NCBI RefSeq assembly: GCF_013416775.1
Contig: NZ_SZVI01000013.1
Location: forward strand, 310,001-374,000
Direction: 5' to 3'
DNA length: 64,000 bases
Source: Rhodoferax sp. BLA1
GTDB taxonomy: Bacteria > Pseudomonadota > Gammaproteobacteria > Burkholderiales > Burkholderiaceae_C
The notes below the pieces were generated by a model. It saw nothing but the letters and a program-made list of their open reading frames with translations. It ran no database searches and was not told where the DNA came from. Position numbers and translations under genes: made by a program. Below are positions 55,052-64,000 of the stretch, piece after piece (position 1 is the first letter of the stretch; each line of letters starts with the position of its first letter).

Positions 55052-55195
55052 TCAGTCCTGATCGAAAGGCAGTTTCCCGGCCTCGTCGAATTCAGAAGCG
55101 TTCTTGCTGGAATAAGCCCACACCATGATCCCAATGAACATGACAAAGCTCAGCAAAGTAACCACAACTCTTGCAGTGTTGACATCAATTTCCAT
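55052..55195 (-). CDS. ccoQ: cbb3 oxidase small subunit CcoQ
   Basis: 47 residues: MEIDVNTARVVVTLLSFVMF then IGIMVWAYSSKNASEFDEAG and KLPFDQD. One membrane helix and a charged tail with the FDEAG/LPF pattern of CcoQ. It lies between ccoO (14 nt away) and ccoP (24 nt away). Confidence 0.9.
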   Translation of the reverse strand: MEIDVNTARVVVTLLSFVMFIGIMVWAYSSKNASEFDEAGKLPFDQD

Positions 55196-55209
55196 CACTG
55201 CATCCCGGT

Positions 55210-55836
55210 TTATTTGACGTGAAGACCCAAACCTTGCAGGTAAGCAACCAGTGCTTCCATTTCGGTTTTACCTTTCACAGCCTCAGCTGCGCCAGCGATG
55301 TCGGCATCGGTGTAAGGAACACCAACCGCACGAAGACCTTTCATGTGAGCAGGGAGACTGTCTGCATCCACCACCGCCTTGGACAACCAGGGATACGCAG
55401 GCATGATCGACTCAGGAACCAGATCGCGCGGGTTGTTCAAATGGGTGATCTGCCATTGGTCGCTGTACTTGCCGCCAATACGGTGCAGATCAGGACCCGT
55501 GCGTTTGCTGCCCCACTGGAAGGGATGGTCGTAAACGAACTCACCAGCCAGCGAGTAGTGGCCATAACGCAGCGTTTCAGCCCGGAACGGACGGATCATC
55601 TGCGAGTGGCAGTTGTAGCAGCCCTCGCGGGTGTAGATGTCACGCCCCGCCAGTTCAAGCGCGGTATAGGGTTTCAAACCCTCAACCGGTTGAGTGGTGG
55701 TCTTTTGGAAGAACAGCGGAACAATTTCCACCAAACCACCAAACAACAACACAATCAGGATCAAAACAATCATCAAGCCATTGTTGGACTCGATGGCACC
55801 GTGGGAAAAACCACCTTCGTTATTTGAATTCGCCAT
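55210..55836 (-). CDS. ccoO: cbb3 oxidase monoheme subunit CcoO
   Basis: 208 residues from ATG 55836 ([13 protein letters not shown]) with GAGGAAA at correct spacing; the frame continues upstream. One N-terminal helix ([20 protein letters not shown]), then a c-type haem site CYNCH near 80 and downstream YGHYS and PAYPWL motifs. Electron carrier from CcoP to CcoN. Confidence 0.95.
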   Translation of the reverse strand: MANSNNEGGFSHGAIESNNGLMIVLILIVLLFGGLVEIVPLFFQKTTTQPVEGLKPYTALELAGRDIYTREGCYNCHSQMIRPFRAETLRYGHYSLAGEFVYDHPFQWGSKRTGPDLHRIGGKYSDQWQITHLNNPRDLVPESIMPAYPWLSKAVVDADSLPAHMKGLRAVGVPYTDADIAGAAEAVKGKTEMEALVAYLQGLGLHVK

Positions 55837-55849
55837 GATATTTTTTTCC

Positions 55850-57286
55850 TCAAGCGTGCGCTGCAACAGCAGGGATGTTGACTGACACAGCCCGTCCGCT
55901 GGTCGCTGTTTTGATCGTGTTCCAAAGCATCACGATCATGCCGCCCAGATACAACAAACCACCCACCAAGCGCAAGACATAAAACGGGTAGCTGGCCTTG
56001 ACGGACTCAACAAATGTGTAAGTCAAGGTGCCATCGGCATTGATCGAGCGCCACATCAGACCTTGCATCACACCGGCGATCCAGAGGGCAGCGATGTACA
56101 GCACGATACCAATCGTGGCTGTATAGAAGTGAACTTCAATGGCCTTGACGCTGTACATCTGCTTCTGACCAAACAGGCGAGGAATCAGGTAATACATGGA
56201 ACCCATGGTGACCATACCCACCCAGCCCAAAGCGCCCGAGTGCACGTGACCCACGGTCCAGTCGGTGAAGTGAGACAAGGCGTTCACCGTCTTGATGGAC
56301 ATCATCGGGCCTTCGAAGGTCGACATGCCGTAGAACGACAGGGAAACAATCAGGAAGCGCAGGATGGGGTCATCACGCAGCTTGTGCCAGGCACCAGACA
56401 GGGTCATGATGCCGTTGATCATGCCGCCCCAGCTGGGAGCCAAAAGAATCAGGGAGAACACCATACCCACCGATTGGGTCCAATCAGGCAGCGCCGTGAA
56501 GTGCAGGTGGTGAGGGCCCGCCCACATGTAAGTGAAGATCAGCGCCCAGAAGTGAACAATCGACAGACGGTACGAATACACCGGGCGACCGGCCTGCTTA
56601 GGGATGAAGTAATACATCATGCCCAGGAAACCTGCGGTCAAGAAGAAACCCACCGCATTGTGGCCATACCACCATTGCACCATGGCATCTTGCACACCTG
56701 CGTAAGCAGAATAAGACTTCATGGCACCCACCGGAATGGCTGCGCTGTTGACCAAGTGCAGCAAAGCAACCGCCAAAATGAAGGCGCCAAAAAACCAGTT
56801 GGCCACGTAAATGTGTTTGACCTTGCGTGTACCCACCGTGCCAAAAAACACGATGGCATACGATACCCAGATCACCGTGATCAGGATGTCAATCGGCCAT
56901 TCCAGCTCAGCGTATTCCTTGCCGCTGGTAAAGCCCAGTGGCAGGGACAGCGCTGCTGACAGAATCACAATTTGCCAGCCCCAGAATGTGAAAGCCGCCA
57001 GCTTCTCAGCAAAAAGCCGAACATGGCAGGTCCGCTGGACAACGTAGTAAGACGTCGCAAACAAGCCGCAGCCGCCAAACGCAAAGATCACCGCGTTGGT
57101 GTGTAAGGGTCGCAAGCGACCAAAAGACAGGTAAGAAATACCCAGGTTCAGCTCTGGCCACGCCAGTTGTGCAGCAATGATCACGCCAACCAGCATGCCC
57201 ACTACGCCCCAGACCACGGTCATGATGGCGAACTGCCGTACAACTTTATCGCTGTACGTCGTCGCCTGCGAATTTACAAATGCCAT
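55850..57286 (-). CDS. ccoN: cbb3 cytochrome c oxidase catalytic subunit CcoN
   Basis: 478 residues from ATG 57286, GAGGTG 4-5 nt upstream. About twelve membrane helices. Conserved His residues for low-spin haem and the CuB/haem b3 centre are visible in [37 protein letters not shown] and [10 protein letters not shown]. The family's active-site Tyr cannot be assigned from sight alone. It forms the oxygen-reducing core of the high-affinity oxidase. An FNR box sits 56 nt upstream. Confidence 0.97.
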   Translation of the reverse strand: MAFVNSQATTYSDKVVRQFAIMTVVWGVVGMLVGVIIAAQLAWPELNLGISYLSFGRLRPLHTNAVIFAFGGCGLFATSYYVVQRTCHVRLFAEKLAAFTFWGWQIVILSAALSLPLGFTSGKEYAELEWPIDILITVIWVSYAIVFFGTVGTRKVKHIYVANWFFGAFILAVALLHLVNSAAIPVGAMKSYSAYAGVQDAMVQWWYGHNAVGFFLTAGFLGMMYYFIPKQAGRPVYSYRLSIVHFWALIFTYMWAGPHHLHFTALPDWTQSVGMVFSLILLAPSWGGMINGIMTLSGAWHKLRDDPILRFLIVSLSFYGMSTFEGPMMSIKTVNALSHFTDWTVGHVHSGALGWVGMVTMGSMYYLIPRLFGQKQMYSVKAIEVHFYTATIGIVLYIAALWIAGVMQGLMWRSINADGTLTYTFVESVKASYPFYVLRLVGGLLYLGGMIVMLWNTIKTATSGRAVSVNIPAVAAHA

Positions 57287-57342
57287 GTTCACCTCTTCTT
57301 AGTTTGAGGCGCAAAGTGTCTTGTTTCACTTGCGCCGCCGAT

Positions 57343-57356
57343 TTGACACATGTCAA
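57343..57356. promoter_or_regulatory. FNR box upstream of ccoN
   Basis: TTGACACATGTCAA is a perfect palindrome of the TTGAC-N4-GTCAA type recognised by FNR/Anr proteins. The inner edge is 56 nt from the ccoN ATG, the same as at hemN. Confidence 0.85.
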
Positions 57357-57375
57357 TTATCCCTTGAATTCCCCT

Positions 57376-57510
57376 TCAATCTTTAAGTATTCTCTCGCCT
57401 TCTTTGTCAACATCTTCAAATTGCCCGCGGTATATCGCCCACCAGACGCCGCCAATGATAAAAAACACCAGAACCACCGAAAGTGGGACCAACAAATACA
57501 TGATGTCCAT
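57376..57510 (-). CDS. ccoS: CcoS, cbb3 oxidase assembly protein
   Basis: 44 residues: MDIMYLLVPLSVVLVFFIIG then GVWWAIYRGQFEDVDKEGER and ILKD. One membrane helix followed by the FEDVDKEG..IL signature of CcoS. It begins within the ccoI stop (TGATG, 1-nt overlap). CcoS is needed for cofactor insertion in the oxidase in other bacteria. Confidence 0.93.
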   Translation of the reverse strand: MDIMYLLVPLSVVLVFFIIGGVWWAIYRGQFEDVDKEGERILKD

Positions 57511-59861
57511 CAAATCTCCTTGTTGATCGGCTGCAAGCGGGACAGCCGAAGGGCATTGGCCACCACCAGCAATGAGCTGCTGGCCATGCCGATACCAGCG
57601 AGCCAGGCGGGCAACCAACCCGCCACAGCCAGCGGAACACAAATCGCGTTGTAGGCCGCAGCCCACCACAGATTCTGCCTGACCACCGTCATGGTGCGTC
57701 GGGCCAGACTGATGGCCAGATCGACATCACCGAGCCGGCTGCCCGACACCAAAAAGTCGGCCTGCGCCTGTGCCAGAGGCACCGCCTGGCCAAATGCAAA
57801 CGAGGCGTGCGCCCCGGCCAGCACGGGGCCATCGTTGAGGCCATCCCCCACCACCGCCACCTTGTGCTGATCCAATTGCGCCTGGCGCAGAAAGTCGAGC
57901 TTGTCCTGCGGTGAACACTGGCCCTTGAACACATCAATGCCCACCGCCCCCGCCACCAGACGCGCCGCGTCACTGGCATCACCCGATAACAACGAAACCT
58001 GCAGGCCACGCGCCTTCAAACTGGCAATGGTGCTTGCCGCATCGGCGCGAACGTCTTCCTGAAGCTCGAAAGTCGCCAGCCAGCGCTGTGCATCCACAAG
58101 GTGAACCTTCAAGTTGTCTGAATCAGCTTGTGCCAGACCACAGTGTTCAGCCGAGCCCAGCCGCACCCCGATGGCCGAGTTGGTTTCACCGAAAAGGGCC
58201 AGCTTGGCACTCAAACCACGCCCTGGCAACTCCACAACATCCCTCACCTGCCAGTGCCCCAACAAGCCAAGCTGCTGTGCCGCCACCTCCAGTGCCCGCG
58301 AGGCCGGGTGCAGCGATTGCTGCGCCAGCGCCGCCGCCATGGCCAGCGCCTGCTGCGGGTCCAGCCCATCAGCCACCTGGATCGGGCCCAACACCATGGC
58401 GTCACGGGTGAGTGTGCCGGTCTTGTCAAACATCACGGTGTCCACGGCGGCCAAGGACTCAAAGGCATCCAGTCGGCGCACCAGCACACCCCTTTGCGCC
58501 AGCGCACCAGCCGCAGACAACATCGCCGCCGGGGTGGCCAACGACAGGGCGCAAGGACAGGTCACCACCAGCACCGACACGGCCACCATCAAGGCATGCT
58601 CCGGGTCGGTGTCCCACCAGTAGGCGCAGGCCAGCGCGGCCGCAATCAGCACCCCGATCAGGAACGGCTTGGCCACGGTGTCTGCCATTCTGGCCAGATG
58701 GGGTTTGCTGGTGGAGGCGCTTTCCATCAGGCTGACAATCTGTGCAAAACGGGTTTCCTGACCGAGGCGTTCCACCAGGACCAAGACCACCCCAGCCAGG
58801 TTGTGGCTGCCCGAGATCACCACATCACCTTCGGCACGTGCCACCGGCCGTGATTCACCGGTCAGCAGCGATTCATCTACCGAGGTCTGGCCACGCACCA
58901 CCACCCCATCGGCCGGGAAGGCCTCACCAGGGCGCACCTGGATGACATCTTCAAGCTGCAGTCGCCGCACCGGCACCCGCTCGAACCCGCCATCGGTTTG
59001 CTGCCGGAACACAGTGTCCGGCAAACGGTTCATCAGGGCTTCGAGCGCACCGGCGGTGCGGTCACGCAGGCGCAGCTCAAACCAGCGCCCGGCCAACAAA
59101 AAGAAAACAAACATGGTCAGGGAGTCGAAATACACCTCATGACCAAACATGCCCTGCGGCTCGAAGGTGCCTGCGGTACTCACCACAAAGGTGATCAGCA
59201 TGCCCAGCGCCACCGGCAGGTCCATGCTGATACGGCGGTGCACGATGTCACGCCAGGCATTGACAAAAAACGGACTGCAGGAAAACAAAATCACCGGCAG
59301 CGTCAACACCCAGGAGGCCCAGCGCAGCAGCTGCTCCATCTCCATCGACAAATCGCCCGGTTCGGCCACGTAGGCCGGGTAGGCGTACATCATGACCTGC
59401 ATCATGCACAGGCCGGCCACCATCACACGCCACAAGGCCTTGCGAGCCTCGACTCGGCGCCGCTCCCGGGCAAAGGTGTCATTGGCTGGCAGCGCCCGGT
59501 AACCCGATCCCGCCAGCGCCTGCATCCAGCGCGACGGCTGCACCGACTGCGCGTCCCACACCACCTTGGCACGCTGGCTGCTGGCGCTCACATCGGCCGA
59601 CAACACGCCGGGAACACGTTTGAGTGCGTCCTCCACCGTCAGCGCACAGGCCGCACAGTGCATGCCTTCGATCATGACATTGGACTCCCAGCACCCCGCG
59701 TGGCCGATGTCCGGACGGCTGAAAGCCGACCACTCCTGCTCATCATCCAGAACCCGCAAGTCTTCCTGAGCATCAGGCTGTGGCACAGCATCTGCCGCAC
59801 CACGGCCAGCAACAGCATCCAGTTGGGCGGGGGGGCGGTCAGCATCGAGGGGAAAACTCAT
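57510..59861 (-). CDS. ccoI: CcoI/FixI copper-exporting P-type ATPase for cbb3 assembly
   Basis: 783 residues from ATG 59861. N-terminal metal-binding domain with GMHCAACALTVEDA, eight expected membrane helices, the P1B-type CPC motif VVTCPCALSLATP, phosphorylation site FDKTGTLTRD and hinge VGDGLNDGPVLAGA. It supplies copper to the CcoN active site. ccoS follows directly. It is divergent from the universal stress gene. Confidence 0.95.
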   Translation of the reverse strand: MSFPLDADRPPAQLDAVAGRGAADAVPQPDAQEDLRVLDDEQEWSAFSRPDIGHAGCWESNVMIEGMHCAACALTVEDALKRVPGVLSADVSASSQRAKVVWDAQSVQPSRWMQALAGSGYRALPANDTFARERRRVEARKALWRVMVAGLCMMQVMMYAYPAYVAEPGDLSMEMEQLLRWASWVLTLPVILFSCSPFFVNAWRDIVHRRISMDLPVALGMLITFVVSTAGTFEPQGMFGHEVYFDSLTMFVFFLLAGRWFELRLRDRTAGALEALMNRLPDTVFRQQTDGGFERVPVRRLQLEDVIQVRPGEAFPADGVVVRGQTSVDESLLTGESRPVARAEGDVVISGSHNLAGVVLVLVERLGQETRFAQIVSLMESASTSKPHLARMADTVAKPFLIGVLIAAALACAYWWDTDPEHALMVAVSVLVVTCPCALSLATPAAMLSAAGALAQRGVLVRRLDAFESLAAVDTVMFDKTGTLTRDAMVLGPIQVADGLDPQQALAMAAALAQQSLHPASRALEVAAQQLGLLGHWQVRDVVELPGRGLSAKLALFGETNSAIGVRLGSAEHCGLAQADSDNLKVHLVDAQRWLATFELQEDVRADAASTIASLKARGLQVSLLSGDASDAARLVAGAVGIDVFKGQCSPQDKLDFLRQAQLDQHKVAVVGDGLNDGPVLAGAHASFAFGQAVPLAQAQADFLVSGSRLGDVDLAISLARRTMTVVRQNLWWAAAYNAICVPLAVAGWLPAWLAGIGMASSSLLVVANALRLSRLQPINKEI

Positions 59862-59939
59862 CACAATTACCTGAGCAGTAGCAAAATCGGCTGATAGTAT
59901 AGGAACGCGCACTTTTTTTGATCTGCAAAGGAAATCATC

Positions 59940-60383
59940 ATGTATGAAAAGATTCTTGTGGCCACAGACGGTTCGCCACTGTCAAAAACCGCCGTCAACA
60001 GCGCCATTTCGCTGGCGGCACTGTGCCAGGCAGAGCTGGTGGTGATCAAGGTGGTGCCACAGTACCCACAGAGTTATTTTGAAGGTGGGCTCGCGCTTCA
60101 GGCCACCGAGGTCGGCCGCATTGAACAACAATGGGCCGAAGAAGGTCAGGCGGTGGTGGACGAGGTGAGAAAAGACGCTGAACTCAAAGGCGTGACAACC
60201 CTGGCGGTGACGGTCAAATCCGACATCGTCTCCGACGCCATCATCTCGACCGCCAAGAAACACCACTGCGACCTGATCGTGATGGCCTCCCATGGCCGCA
60301 AGGGTGTCAAGCGCTTGCTGCTGGGCAGCGAAACCCAGCAAGTGCTGACGCACTCACACATTCCGGTGCTGGTTTTGCGTTAA
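59940..60383 (+). CDS. Universal stress protein family
   Basis: 147 residues. UspA fold with MYEKILVATDGSPLSKTAVNSA at the start and the ATP-binding GRKGVKRLLLGSETQQVLTHS near the end (G-x2-G-x9-G/S). AAGGAAA precedes the ATG. Divergent from ccoI, so it may share low-oxygen control; no FNR box was found in the 78-nt gap. Function beyond stress response unknown. Confidence 0.9.
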   Translation: MYEKILVATDGSPLSKTAVNSAISLAALCQAELVVIKVVPQYPQSYFEGGLALQATEVGRIEQQWAEEGQAVVDEVRKDAELKGVTTLAVTVKSDIVSDAIISTAKKHHCDLIVMASHGRKGVKRLLLGSETQQVLTHSHIPVLVLR

Positions 60384-60438
60384 ATAGGCCTCCAGCCCTT
60401 TGATAACAAGGGCTGGCTGCTATCCATCTTGATAATTG
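60381..60438 (-). repeat. Dispersed palindromic repeat, usp/HD-GYP convergent gap
   Basis: AATAGGCCTCCAGCCCTTTG then ATAACAAGGGCTGGCTGCTATCCA. Arms CAGCCCTTTG / CAAGGGCTG pair. It includes the end of the usp stop codon and lies before the convergent regulator gene. Confidence 0.85.
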
Positions 60439-60444
60439 AGACCC

Positions 60445-61488
60445 TCAATCCGGGTCTTTGAAACGCTGCTGAATCTCCAGTACACGGTCCCAGTGTTTAA
60501 AAAACATGGCCACACAGGCCGGGTCAAAGTGGGTGCCTGCCTGGGCCTGGATGTGGGCGCTGGCGCGCTCCAGTGACCAGGCCTCTTTGTAGGGCCGATT
60601 CGACACCAAAGCGTCAAACACGTCCGCCACGGCCACGATGCGACTGAAGATCGGGATGGCCTCCCCCTTGAGACCAGCGGGGTAACCTGAGCCATCGAAC
60701 TTTTCATGGTGGCCCAGGGCGATGTCCGCCCCCGCCTGCAACACCCGCGAGGCGCTGCCTTTGAGGATCTCATGGCCAATTACAGCGTGCTGTTTCATGA
60801 CCTCGAACTCCTGCGGAGTCAGGCGCCCGGGTTTGAGCAAAATGTTGTCAACAATGCCCACCTTGCCAATGTCGTGCATCGGTGCGGCCTCCAGCAGCAG
60901 CTCACAGTCGGCGTCTGACAAACCCAGCCCCCGGCCAATCAACTCGGAATAATGCGCCATGCGCAGGATATGGGCGCCGGTTTCGGGGTCGCGGTACTCG
61001 GCCGCCTTGGACAGCCGCAGCACGGTTTCGCGCTCGCGCTCCCGGATCGCTGCGGTGGCCTTTTGCACCTCTTCTGCCAGCCAGGCGGCGCGGTTCTCCA
61101 ACACCTTGCGGCTGGCGCCCAGGTCCAGCATGTTCTTCACACGCGCCATGAATTCGATTTTGTCCACCGGTTTGGTCAAAAAATCGGTGGCACCCACCTC
61201 CAGCGCCTGGTAGCGCACCTGCTTTTGGTCGTTGGCGGTGATCATCAACACCGGAATGTTCTGCCGCCCGGGGGTCAGCCGCACTGCGGTGATGAACTCC
61301 ATGCCGTTGAGCTCCGGCATCATGTAGTCCACAATGATCAGGTCGAAGTCTTCGGTTTTGGCGCAGGCCAGCCCGTCCACGGCATTGGTAAAACAGCGAC
61401 TCTCGCAGTTGCCCATGCGTTTGAGCAGCGCCTCGAACAAAATCAGGTTGATTTCGGCATCGTCAACAATCAGTACCTTGTAGGTCAT
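60445..61488 (-). CDS. Response regulator with HD-GYP output domain
   Basis: 347 residues from ATG 61488; the frame starts 2 codons earlier. Receiver with LIVDDAEINLILFEAL, phosphoacceptor Asp in LIIVDYMMPELNG and Lys in LTKPVDKIE. Linker coiled coil, then HD-GYP with APMHDIGKVGIVDNILLKPG and HHEKFDGSGYPAGLKGE. The domain hydrolyses cyclic-di-GMP in characterised members. Likely partner of the hybrid kinase immediately upstream. Confidence 0.92.
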   Translation of the reverse strand: MTYKVLIVDDAEINLILFEALLKRMGNCESRCFTNAVDGLACAKTEDFDLIIVDYMMPELNGMEFITAVRLTPGRQNIPVLMITANDQKQVRYQALEVGATDFLTKPVDKIEFMARVKNMLDLGASRKVLENRAAWLAEEVQKATAAIRERERETVLRLSKAAEYRDPETGAHILRMAHYSELIGRGLGLSDADCELLLEAAPMHDIGKVGIVDNILLKPGRLTPQEFEVMKQHAVIGHEILKGSASRVLQAGADIALGHHEKFDGSGYPAGLKGEAIPIFSRIVAVADVFDALVSNRPYKEAWSLERASAHIQAQAGTHFDPACVAMFFKHWDRVLEIQQRFKDPD

Positions 61489-61558
61489 GGTCAAACATTC
61501 TCAGAATCTGGCACCCTTGCGGACAGAGCGCTGACAGGACTTGGAACACAAGCTCGTT

Positions 61559-64000
61559 TTAATGTACCACCGCACTCTGGCGCCCATGGAGTGCTGCCAC
61601 CAGATGCTCGATCTGAGCGGCCAGGGACACCAGGGTGGCATGCACCGCCCGAGCATCACCCTGCAGCCCAGTGCCTGGCATGGCCGAGACGAGTTGCTCC
61701 AGCTCACCCACCAGATCTTCGGCCGGACGTGCGCCAAACATGCCCATGACACCTCTGAGCGCATGGGCGCTGTTGAGCAGCTTGGGCCAGTCCATCTGCG
61801 TCAGCGCTTGCTTCATCTGGGCCAGATCACCAGGCCACTGCGCCAGAAAAGCATCCGTGATGATCGCAATCACCTCCTGGTCGGCTTGGCGCAAAGCCTG
61901 GGCGTAATCAAACCCGGCGTCCGCTGCGACCGCAGGTTTCAGGCCGGCTGGGTGGGACGGTTCAAGCGCTGTGTTTTCAGTAGCAGCAACCCCTTCATCA
62001 AAGCGGGCTAGAACACGATAAAGCTCAGAAGTTGAGATCGGCTTGGACAGGTAGTCGTCCATGCCTGCCTGCAGACAACGCTCACGGTCGCCCGGCATCA
62101 CATTGGCCGTCATGGCCACGATCGGGGTGCGGCGTCCCCGCTCGGTAGCACGGAAACAGCGGGTGGCCTGCAGCCCGTCAAACACCGGCATCATCATGTC
62201 CATGAGGACCAGGTCAAAACGCCGTTGGGCCAGGATATCCAGCGCGATCTGGCCGTTGCCCGCCAGCGTGACCCGGTGCCCCTCGCGCCCAAGCAGCACC
62301 AGGGCGAGCTTCTGATTGATCTCGTTGTCTTCCACCAACAAGATGTCCAGCGCCGCCCTGGTTTTGGCGGCGCTGTTGCGCTGGGCTGGACTGGCTTCAG
62401 GGGGCAACACCGCGCCTGCACGCTCCGAGGGCTGGCACTTGATGGTTGATACCACCGCATCCATCACCACATCAAAATCAAACTGACTGCCCTCCCCCAG
62501 CACGCTGCGCACCGACATTTGGCCACCCATGGCGGCCACCAGGCGCGAAGAAATCGACAAACCCAGCCCGGTGCCACCAAAACGCCGGGTGATGCTGCTG
62601 TCTTCCTGGGAAAAGGCCTCAAAAATGCTGTCGAGCTTGGCTTGTGCAATGCCAATGCCGGTGTCCTTGACCGAGCAGCGCAAGCGCACCCGTCCGTCCG
62701 GCGCGGGTTCAGCGCGCACAGACAGCGCCACCTCACCATGGTCGGTGAACTTGATGGCGTTACCCATCAGGTTCATCAGGATCTGCTGCAATCGGCCCGG
62801 ATCACCCACCAGCGCCTGGGGAACACGCTGATCCAGATCACACACCAGCGCCAGGCCCTTGGCTTGGGCGGGCACGGCCAGTTGTTTAAGTGTTTCATGG
62901 AGCATTTGCGGCAGCTGGAACGGGATCGCCTCAATCTGCAACTTGCCGGCTTCGATCTTGGAGAAGTCCAGGATGTCGTTGATGACCCTCAGCAAGGTGT
63001 CCGAGGACAGCTTGACGATCTCCAAGTACTCACGCTGCTCGGTGCTCAACTCGGTGTCGAGCACCAGTTCGGTCATGCCGATCACGCCGTTCATCGGGGT
63101 GCGGATCTCATGGCTCATGTTGGCCAGAAAATCCGACTTGGCCCGGCTCGCCACCTCGGCCGCCTCTTTGGCGCGCTGCAAATCCTCGGACGCCTGTTTG
63201 GCCTGGGAGATATCGGCCAGGTAACCGTTCCACAACACCCCGCCGTCGTCGGCCGCCTTGGGCATGGACTCGCCATGCACCCAGATCAGCGCACCGGTTT
63301 GCTGGTGGCGCAACCTGAAGTCGAGTGAGATCCGGGCACCAAAACGTGCCGAATTCTTGAATGCCTGCACAAAGGCCGGCTGGTCGTCGGCGTGAATCAG
63401 CGCAAAGAAGCTGCTAGCGTCGTTCATGATGGTCTGGTGTGACACACCACAAATCTGCTCGATGACCGAGCTGCAGAACGGGAAGCTCTGGTGACCATCG
63501 GCCCACAACCGGTACTGGAACACCACCACCGGGATGTTTTCGGTGACTTCGCGCAGGCGGTCACTGGCTTCGCGGATGGCGGTGACGTCCTGCCAGATGC
63601 CGGTGTACACCGTGGCGCCATCTTCGGCGAGCAGTGGCTCAGGCCGGACCTCGGAACGAATCCAGCGTTTGCGCTTGTCAGGCAGCACCACCTGGTACTC
63701 AGCGGTCCAGGGCTCGCGCCGCTCGCCTGCCGCTTTCACCTCGGACAAGAAGCGGCTGCGCTCGGGCTCGAGAATCTGCTCAAAACTCAGCTGCGCGTCG
63801 CGCATCAATGCATCACGGTCCAAGCCACGAATTTCCTTCAGCCGCTCACTCAGAAAGGTGTAGCGGATGCCACCGGCCCCCACCTGGCACTGGAACACCA
63901 CACCAGGCACCGCGTTAGTGATGCGGCGCAAGCGCTCTTCGGCCTGGGCCATTGCCGCCTGCATGGCTTTGCGCGCGGTGATGTCGGTGCGGATCGCAAT
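61559..64000 (-). CDS. Hybrid histidine kinase with PAS, receiver and Hpt domains (5' end cut off)
   Basis: At least 813 residues; the frame runs past the right edge and the residues before [10 protein letters not shown] ([12 protein letters not shown]) look like the end of another PAS/PAC. At least two PAS domains follow, then HisKA with [20 protein letters not shown], an ATPase with [13 protein letters not shown], a receiver ([26 protein letters not shown]) and a C-terminal Hpt with phospho-His in [14 protein letters not shown]. Same strand as the HD-GYP regulator 70 nt away, so a phosphorelay is likely. A dispersed repeat copy lies in the receiver-Hpt linker. Confidence 0.92.
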   Translation of the reverse strand: MAIRTDITARKAMQAAMAQAEERLRRITNAVPGVVFQCQVGAGGIRYTFLSERLKEIRGLDRDALMRDAQLSFEQILEPERSRFLSEVKAAGERREPWTAEYQVVLPDKRKRWIRSEVRPEPLLAEDGATVYTGIWQDVTAIREASDRLREVTENIPVVVFQYRLWADGHQSFPFCSSVIEQICGVSHQTIMNDASSFFALIHADDQPAFVQAFKNSARFGARISLDFRLRHQQTGALIWVHGESMPKAADDGGVLWNGYLADISQAKQASEDLQRAKEAAEVASRAKSDFLANMSHEIRTPMNGVIGMTELVLDTELSTEQREYLEIVKLSSDTLLRVINDILDFSKIEAGKLQIEAIPFQLPQMLHETLKQLAVPAQAKGLALVCDLDQRVPQALVGDPGRLQQILMNLMGNAIKFTDHGEVALSVRAEPAPDGRVRLRCSVKDTGIGIAQAKLDSIFEAFSQEDSSITRRFGGTGLGLSISSRLVAAMGGQMSVRSVLGEGSQFDFDVVMDAVVSTIKCQPSERAGAVLPPEASPAQRNSAAKTRAALDILLVEDNEINQKLALVLLGREGHRVTLAGNGQIALDILAQRRFDLVLMDMMMPVFDGLQATRCFRATERGRRTPIVAMTANVMPGDRERCLQAGMDDYLSKPISTSELYRVLARFDEGVAATENTALEPSHPAGLKPAVAADAGFDYAQALRQADQEVIAIITDAFLAQWPGDLAQMKQALTQMDWPKLLNSAHALRGVMGMFGARPAEDLVGELEQLVSAMPGTGLQGDARAVHATLVSLAAQIEHLVAALHGRQSAVVH
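61970..62022 (-). repeat. Dispersed repeat copy in the hybrid kinase linker
   Basis: Forward strand GTTTTCAGTAGCAGCAACCC then CTTCATCAAAGCGGGCTAGAACACGATAAAG. The TTTTCAGTAGC and GCGGGCTAG parts match the family. In frame it encodes [17 protein letters not shown] between the receiver and Hpt domains. Confidence 0.55.

Noticed and set aside
59862..59939. FNR box in the ccoI/usp divergent gap (TTTGATCTGCAAAGG)
   Set aside because: Only one half-site fits TTGAT; the second half lacks ATCAA.

Overview
The window looks like chromosomal DNA from a betaproteobacterium in Burkholderiales, most likely Comamonadaceae (Rhodoferax/Polaromonas-like). This is inferred from GC-rich coding sequence, the smc-zipA-ligA order, a cbb3 oxidase/FNR/HemN region, and a characteristic short palindromic repeat. 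It reads as core and lifestyle genes. I saw no insertion sequence, integrase, CRISPR array, rRNA or tRNA.

Layout: 1-3.4 kb holds a leftward pair, a SIMPL-domain exported protein translationally coupled to a Ser/Thr kinase-HDOD-GAF fusion. It is divergent from ompR-envZ (3.5-5.6 kb). A complete kdp high-affinity potassium operon follows (5.8-14.0 kb): a 35-residue membrane peptide, then kdpF, A, B, C and the sensor/regulator pair kdpD, kdpE. From 14 to 34 kb there are mixed single genes: YgiQ radical SAM protein, DUF190 and CrcB (fluoride), a chemoreceptor, an acyltransferase, a MOSC protein, a lipase-like hydrolase, a split chromate transporter, a large hybrid histidine kinase, CreA, RlmB, two further hydrolases, a DMT exporter, PssA, an alcohol dehydrogenase and a GNAT enzyme.

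From 34 to 51 kb there are housekeeping genes: purL, map, glnD, then the leftward overlapping run smc-zipA-ligA-def, and dusA. From 50.7 to 60.4 kb lies a low-oxygen respiration region: a SafE/TauE-like protein, hemN, fnr, a FixH-like protein, ccoP, Q, O, N, then ccoS and ccoI, and a universal stress protein. Palindromic FNR boxes precede hemN/fnr and ccoN. The window ends with an HD-GYP response regulator and a hybrid histidine kinase that runs off the right edge.

The most notable feature is a dispersed palindromic element of about 50-65 bp (core like TAGCTAT..AGCCCTTAT....AAGGGCTAGAGGCC), with about 13 recognisable copies here. Six are intergenic. The rest lie in frame inside protein genes (purL twice, ygiQ, a chrA half, ligA, a sensor kinase, and the signal peptide of the SIMPL protein), read in more than one frame and in both orientations. 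A different, tight palindrome (10-bp arms, 1-nt spacer) encodes an extra peptide in ligA. This is the best candidate for something under-described. The family has not been searched against other genomes here.
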